The position numbers and the translations under genes were made by a program. This document shows positions 47,710 to 50,719 of a stretch of DNA of 50,719 bases, in pieces. Numbering within the stretch: position 1 is the stretch's first letter; each line of letters begins with the position of its first letter. The notes beneath the pieces are model-generated. The model was not told the DNA's origin. It searched no databases and saw only the letters and a program-made list of their open reading frames with translations. The DNA is from Actinomycetota bacterium (GTDB taxonomy: Bacteria > Actinomycetota > Acidimicrobiia > Acidimicrobiales > Ilumatobacteraceae): the NCBI GenBank assembly GCA_026393475.1, contig JAPLAA010000035.1, positions 1-50,719 of the forward strand, written 5' to 3'.

Positions 47710-47777
47710 CAGGAGTCGATTCGGTCCAGGGGATCCAGTGATCCGGGATGGTCCAGGAGGCAGTAGCGGAGCATCGA

Positions 47778-48644
47778 CTACTTGTCGACGCTCAGCTCCT
47801 TGGCCGCCTTGGCGATGTCGGTCTGGTACTTCAGCAGGACGTGGAGCGTCTCCTTGGCCTGCTGGGCGTCGATGTTGGTGATGCCGAGCAGCACCAACGT
47901 CCGGGCCCAGTCGATCGTCTCGCTGACCGAAGGAGCCTTCTTCAGGTCGAGCTGACGGATGCTGCGCACGATGCGGGCGATCTGGTCGGCCAGGTTCTCG
48001 GTGACACCGGGGACCTTGGTGAGCACGATCTCCTTCTCACGCGCCATGTCGGGATAGTCGACATGGAGGTAGAGGCAGCGGCGCTTGAGCGCCTCGCTCA
48101 GCTCACGGGTGTTGTTCGAGGTGAGGAACACCATCGGGATCTGCTTGGCCGTGATCGTGCCGAGCTCGGGGATCGACACCTGGTACTCGGAGAGGATCTC
48201 GAGCAGCAGCGCCTCGGTCTCGACCTCGACGCGGTCGACCTCGTCGATCAGCAGCACCACCGGGTCCTCGGCCGTGATGGCCTCGAGCAGCGGGCGGGTG
48301 AGCAGGAAGTCGTTGCCGAAGATGTCGTCGTGGATGTCGTTCCACGAGTCGCTGTTGCGGTCGGCCTGGATGCGCAGCAGCTGCTTCTTGTAGTTCCACT
48401 CGTAGAGCGCCTTGCTCTCGTCGAGGCCCTCGTAGCACTGCAGTCGGATCAGCCGCGACCCGGTCGCCTCGGCGATGGACTTGGCCAGCTGGGTCTTGCC
48501 CGTGCCTGCCGGCCCCTCGACCAGGATCGGCTTGCCGAGCCGGTCGGCCAGGAAGGCCACCCCAGCGATGCCGTCGTCTGCCAGATAGTTCACGGCCTTC
48601 AGTCCGTCGCGGACCTGCTGGACGCTCTCGAAACGCTCACCCAT
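47778..48644 (-). CDS. MoxR-family AAA+ ATPase
   Basis: 288-aa ATPase. Walker A GPAGTGKT is at 44-51, Walker B VVLLIDEVDRVE, sensor SNNTRELSEALKRR with the arginine finger, then a lid. MoxR proteins are chaperones that act with VWA partners; this one begins the moxR-VWA-MFS set. ATG 48644 is 13 nt after TAGGGT, with TTGACC 19 bp further up, so initiation is leaderless. CoxD-like function is inferred from the CoxE-like neighbour. Confidence 0.92.
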   Translation of the reverse strand: MGERFESVQQVRDGLKAVNYLADDGIAGVAFLADRLGKPILVEGPAGTGKTQLAKSIAEATGSRLIRLQCYEGLDESKALYEWNYKKQLLRIQADRNSDSWNDIHDDIFGNDFLLTRPLLEAITAEDPVVLLIDEVDRVEVETEALLLEILSEYQVSIPELGTITAKQIPMVFLTSNNTRELSEALKRRCLYLHVDYPDMAREKEIVLTKVPGVTENLADQIARIVRSIRQLDLKKAPSVSETIDWARTLVLLGITNIDAQQAKETLHVLLKYQTDIAKAAKELSVDK

Positions 48645-48651
48645 GTGACGC

Positions 48652-48682
48652 ACCCTAACCCGCGGCTTGACCGCAGGGTCAA
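48652..48682 (-). promoter_or_regulatory. moxR promoter and dyad
   Basis: On the minus strand TTGACC (48682-48677) and TAGGGT (48657-48652) flank a 19-bp spacer. The -35 is one half of a perfect dyad TTGACC-GCAG-GGTCAA (48667-48682), a possible operator. The -10 ends seven bases before the ATG. Confidence 0.5.
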
Positions 48683-48733
48683 CTGTGTTGCACGGCATCG
48701 CGTCACACACCCGGTCGCGCTCGGTGAACCGCA

Positions 48734-48810
48734 CCCGCAGATGCTGCGGGGCCGGCTCACCGACCCCGGCCGCCGGCGAGCGTCACCCGCACATCGTGCG
48801 GGTGACGCTC
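48734..48810. repeat. Twin intergenic hairpins upstream of the AAA+ gene
   Basis: Hairpin 1: CCCGCAG-ATG-CTGCGGG (48734-48750). Hairpin 2: a perfect 15-bp stem GAGCGTCACCCGCAC / GTGCGGGTGACGCTC with loop ATC (48778-48810). Both contain ACCCGCA followed by AT, so the second resembles an extended copy of the first. The second ends 21 bases before ATG 48832 and overlaps the region expected for the -35. Confidence 0.9.
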
Positions 48811-48831
48811 ACGGATCTCTACGATTCGGCG

Positions 48832-50265
48832 ATGAGTTCGTTGATCGCCGATGTGAGCGGGTTCGTCGACGAGATCGGATCGGCCCTCGGCGCGCTGAGC
48901 GGCGACGGGCGCGAGACCCATCGGCAGGAGGCCCTCATCGAGGCGTCGAACCTCGTGGGCGCGATCATCGACAGCGACGGGCGCCAGGCCGACGCCGAAC
49001 TCGATGCCTTCCTCGACGCCATCGGGCCCCGCCTGCAACCACCGCTGATCGTCACCGCCGCCCGCCTCCGCGAAGGGGGAATGCTCGACGGTCGGCGCAC
49101 CTGGCTCGGATCACCATCGGTGCTGTTCGACCTCCTGGTGCGGGCCGACGCGCGCGACGGCGAACGACGCAGCCACCGCTACTACGCAGGTGCACTCCGT
49201 CTCGCCCATCTCACCGCCGCGCTCGACCTGGTGCCGTCGACCGACGAGATCGCCGCGATCGACCGCTTCCGCACGATGCTGTTGCAGGCCATGGACGCCG
49301 CCGGCATCAACCGACCGGGCCAACCGGCGTCGGGGCCGGCAGGGCCGACCCCTCGGATTCCCGGAGGCCCGAACACGCCACGACCCGGCACCCCGCCGAC
49401 CGCTGCCGCCGCCGATGCTCCGGCGATCACCGTCGACGTGCAACTGCCGCCCGCCCGAGGGATCGACGACCTGCTCGCCGAACTCGACGAGCTCGTCGGC
49501 CTCGACAACGTGAAGGCCGAGGTGCGTCGGCTGACGAGCTTGTTGCAGGTGCAACGACTCCGCGAGGAGCGAGGCCTGCCCACGATCGAGGCCAGCAAGC
49601 ACCTCGTGTTCAGCGGCAACCCAGGCACCGGCAAGACCACCGTGGCACGCCTGCTGAGCCAGATCTATCGCGCCGTCGGCGTGGTGTCGAAGGGCCATCT
49701 GGTCGAAACCGACCGGTCGAAGCTGGTCGCCGGCTACGTCGGCCAGACCGCGCTGAAGACCCAGCAGACGCTGGAGACCTCCCTCGGCGGGATGCTGCTG
49801 ATCGACGAGGCGTACGCACTGGCCCGCGGTGGCGAGAACGACTTCGGGCGCGAGGCGATCGACACGCTCGTGAAGTTCATGGAGGACCATCGCGACGACC
49901 TGGCGATCGTGGCGGCGGGGTACACCGTGGAGATGAACACCTTCATCGACACGAACCCGGGTCTGAAGAGCCGGTTCACCCGCACCATCAACTTCGCCGA
50001 CTACACCACCGACCAACTGGTGCTGATCTTCCTCAAGCTCGGCGAGAAGCACCAGTACACGTGCTCCGACGACGCGCTCGCACGGGTGCAGCAGCTGATC
50101 GACGGCGAGCCGCGCACGCGCGGGTTCGGCAACGCCCGCTTCGTGCGCAACCTGTTCGAGACAGCGGTCGCCCACCAGGCGATGCGGATCGCCCCGCTCA
50201 CCGACCCGAGCGACGAACAGCTCACCACCTTCACCGCGGTCGACATCGTCCCGGTCGACAACTGA
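48832..50265 (+). CDS. CbbX/SpoVK-type AAA+ ATPase with a TerB-like N-terminal domain
   Basis: 477-aa protein. The first about 150 residues form a helical bundle with an acidic TerB-like pattern (EALIEASNLVGAIIDSDGRQ). A Pro/Gly/Ala-rich linker (about 160-200) follows, then an AAA+ domain with LDELVGLDNVKAEV, Walker A GNPGTGKT (262-269), Walker B GGMLLIDEAYAL, and SRFTRTINF. CbbX-type ATPases remodel protein partners. TACGAT (48820-48825) ends six bases before the ATG; the hairpin above may regulate it. An in-frame start upstream is disfavoured by the hairpin. Confidence 0.85.
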   Translation: MSSLIADVSGFVDEIGSALGALSGDGRETHRQEALIEASNLVGAIIDSDGRQADAELDAFLDAIGPRLQPPLIVTAARLREGGMLDGRRTWLGSPSVLFDLLVRADARDGERRSHRYYAGALRLAHLTAALDLVPSTDEIAAIDRFRTMLLQAMDAAGINRPGQPASGPAGPTPRIPGGPNTPRPGTPPTAAAADAPAITVDVQLPPARGIDDLLAELDELVGLDNVKAEVRRLTSLLQVQRLREERGLPTIEASKHLVFSGNPGTGKTTVARLLSQIYRAVGVVSKGHLVETDRSKLVAGYVGQTALKTQQTLETSLGGMLLIDEAYALARGGENDFGREAIDTLVKFMEDHRDDLAIVAAGYTVEMNTFIDTNPGLKSRFTRTINFADYTTDQLVLIFLKLGEKHQYTCSDDALARVQQLIDGEPRTRGFGNARFVRNLFETAVAHQAMRIAPLTDPSDEQLTTFTAVDIVPVDN

Positions 50266-50335
50266 CCCGTCCCCGTCGACAACCGACCCGTCGACAACCG
50301 ACCCGTCGACGACCGACCGTCGACGACCGACCGGC
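50252..50335. repeat. 14-17-bp degenerate tandem repeat after the AAA+ gene
   Basis: The word GTCGACAACCGACCC recurs in five to six drifting copies (GTCGACAACTGACCC, GTCGACGACCGACC) starting over the last codons of the AAA+ gene. It extends about 70 bp into the 143-bp gap. It may act as a spacer or be a slippage product; no stable hairpin beyond GTCGAC self-complementarity. Confidence 0.85.
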
Positions 50336-50408
50336 GACTCCCGAGGGTGCGGACGTGCACCGAGGGTGTGGCCGGTCGGGCGGAGGCGCTCGCAATAGGC
50401 TCACCGCC

Positions 50409-50719
50409 GTGGAACTCGTGCCCGTGCTCATCGGCATCGCCGTGTGTGCGGGGGCCGTCGTGCTCGCACTGCGTCTCCGGCCGTCCAAGCAGGCAGCGGG
50501 GAAGGGCGGCGGCGGCACGACACGGGTCGACCCGTTCGGTGTCGGCGAGCCGTGGCGCCGCCACGTGGCCGCGGCACAGTCGGCGCAGCGTCGGTTCGCC
50601 AAGATCGTCGCATCGATGAACCCGGGTCCCCTGCGCAGCCGCATGGCCGAGATCGGTCGCCAGGTCGACCGCGGCGTCGACGAGTGCTGGCAGATCGCGA
50701 AGCACGGCGACCAGCTCGA
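50409..50719 (+). CDS. Membrane-anchored protein of unknown function (3' end outside window)
   Basis: At least 103 codons, open to the window edge. An N-terminal helix (LVPVLIGIAVCAGAVVLALR) is followed by a Gly/Lys-rich linker and a soluble part with DPFGVGEPWRRHVAAAQSAQ, NPGPLRSRMAEIG and VDRGVDECWQIAKHGDQL. The DPFxxGEPWR and PGPLRxRxAEIG words look conserved in actinobacterial hypothetical proteins as I recall. GTG 50409 lies 13 nt after TAGGCT (50396-50401). It may share the AAA+ neighbour's function. Truncated by the window, not by mutation. Confidence 0.65.
   Translation, partial: MELVPVLIGIAVCAGAVVLALRLRPSKQAAGKGGGGTTRVDPFGVGEPWRRHVAAAQSAQRRFAKIVASMNPGPLRSRMAEIGRQVDRGVDECWQIAKHGDQL

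Noticed and set aside
45077..48644. Possible complete CO-dehydrogenase or methanol-dehydrogenase maturation locus
   Set aside because: Only the MoxR and VWA partners are present; no catalytic subunits or other cox/mox genes are in the window.

Overview
The window is high-GC, gene-dense bacterial chromosome that looks like an actinobacterium, most plausibly an Acidimicrobiia/Ilumatobacter-type lineage. Reasons: a wax-ester synthase/DGAT, a mycothiol-isomerase-like (TIGR03086-type) protein, frequent GTG starts, and many genes whose start codon sits 12-14 nt downstream of a TANNNT -10 box with no Shine-Dalgarno sequence (leaderless transcription). The taxon is inferred from gene content only.

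Layout. 1-1842: right-hand end of a probable integrative element (excisionase-like HTH gene, tyrosine recombinase) abutting the 3' end of a tRNA-Gly(GCC). 2-8 kb: two membrane-anchored unknowns, metX with a SAM-riboswitch-like leader, an acyl-CoA synthetase/PEP-mutase-family pair, and a SET-domain gene. 8.5-20 kb: mostly single-gene housekeeping and catabolic functions (saccharopine-dehydrogenase family, polysaccharide deacetylase, DCC protein, DUF4262, phosphotransferase, MFS, SDR/PhyH divergent pair, SURF1, a lycopene-cyclase-like gene coupled to an MBL hydrolase, FMN-binding protein, a tiny formate/nitrite-transporter C-terminal fragment). 20-29 kb: aldo/keto reductase, WS/DGAT, an 827-aa protein with seven cupredoxin-like repeats, HNH-like protein, SDR+GMC oxidoreductase pair, a lipoprotein with a LytR_C-like domain, histidine phosphatase.

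29.4-40 kb is a de novo purine cluster: purL (with two fused PurS-like domains) - purQ - purC - purF - purD::purM fusion, all overlapping by 1-4 nt, then a twin-hairpin intergenic region, purN and guaB. purL and purN share an identically spaced upstream box and -10, so they are probably co-regulated. 41-44 kb: siroheme nitrite/sulfite reductase, DUF4202 protein, nucleoside-deaminase-like protein. 44-50.7 kb: SDR, a moxR - VWA(CoxE-like) - MFS set, a TerB-like/CbbX-type AAA+ protein, and the start of a membrane-anchored unknown that runs off the right end.

The most notable signals are the seven-repeat cupredoxin protein, the PurD-PurM fusion with a shortened PurD N-domain, the shared purL/purN promoter module, the riboswitch-like metX leader, the pervasive leaderless promoters (including one back-to-back bidirectional -10) and a recurrent architecture of paired intergenic hairpins. 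I saw no CRISPR array, rRNA or complete insertion sequence. No clear-cut new defence or biosynthetic system is present.
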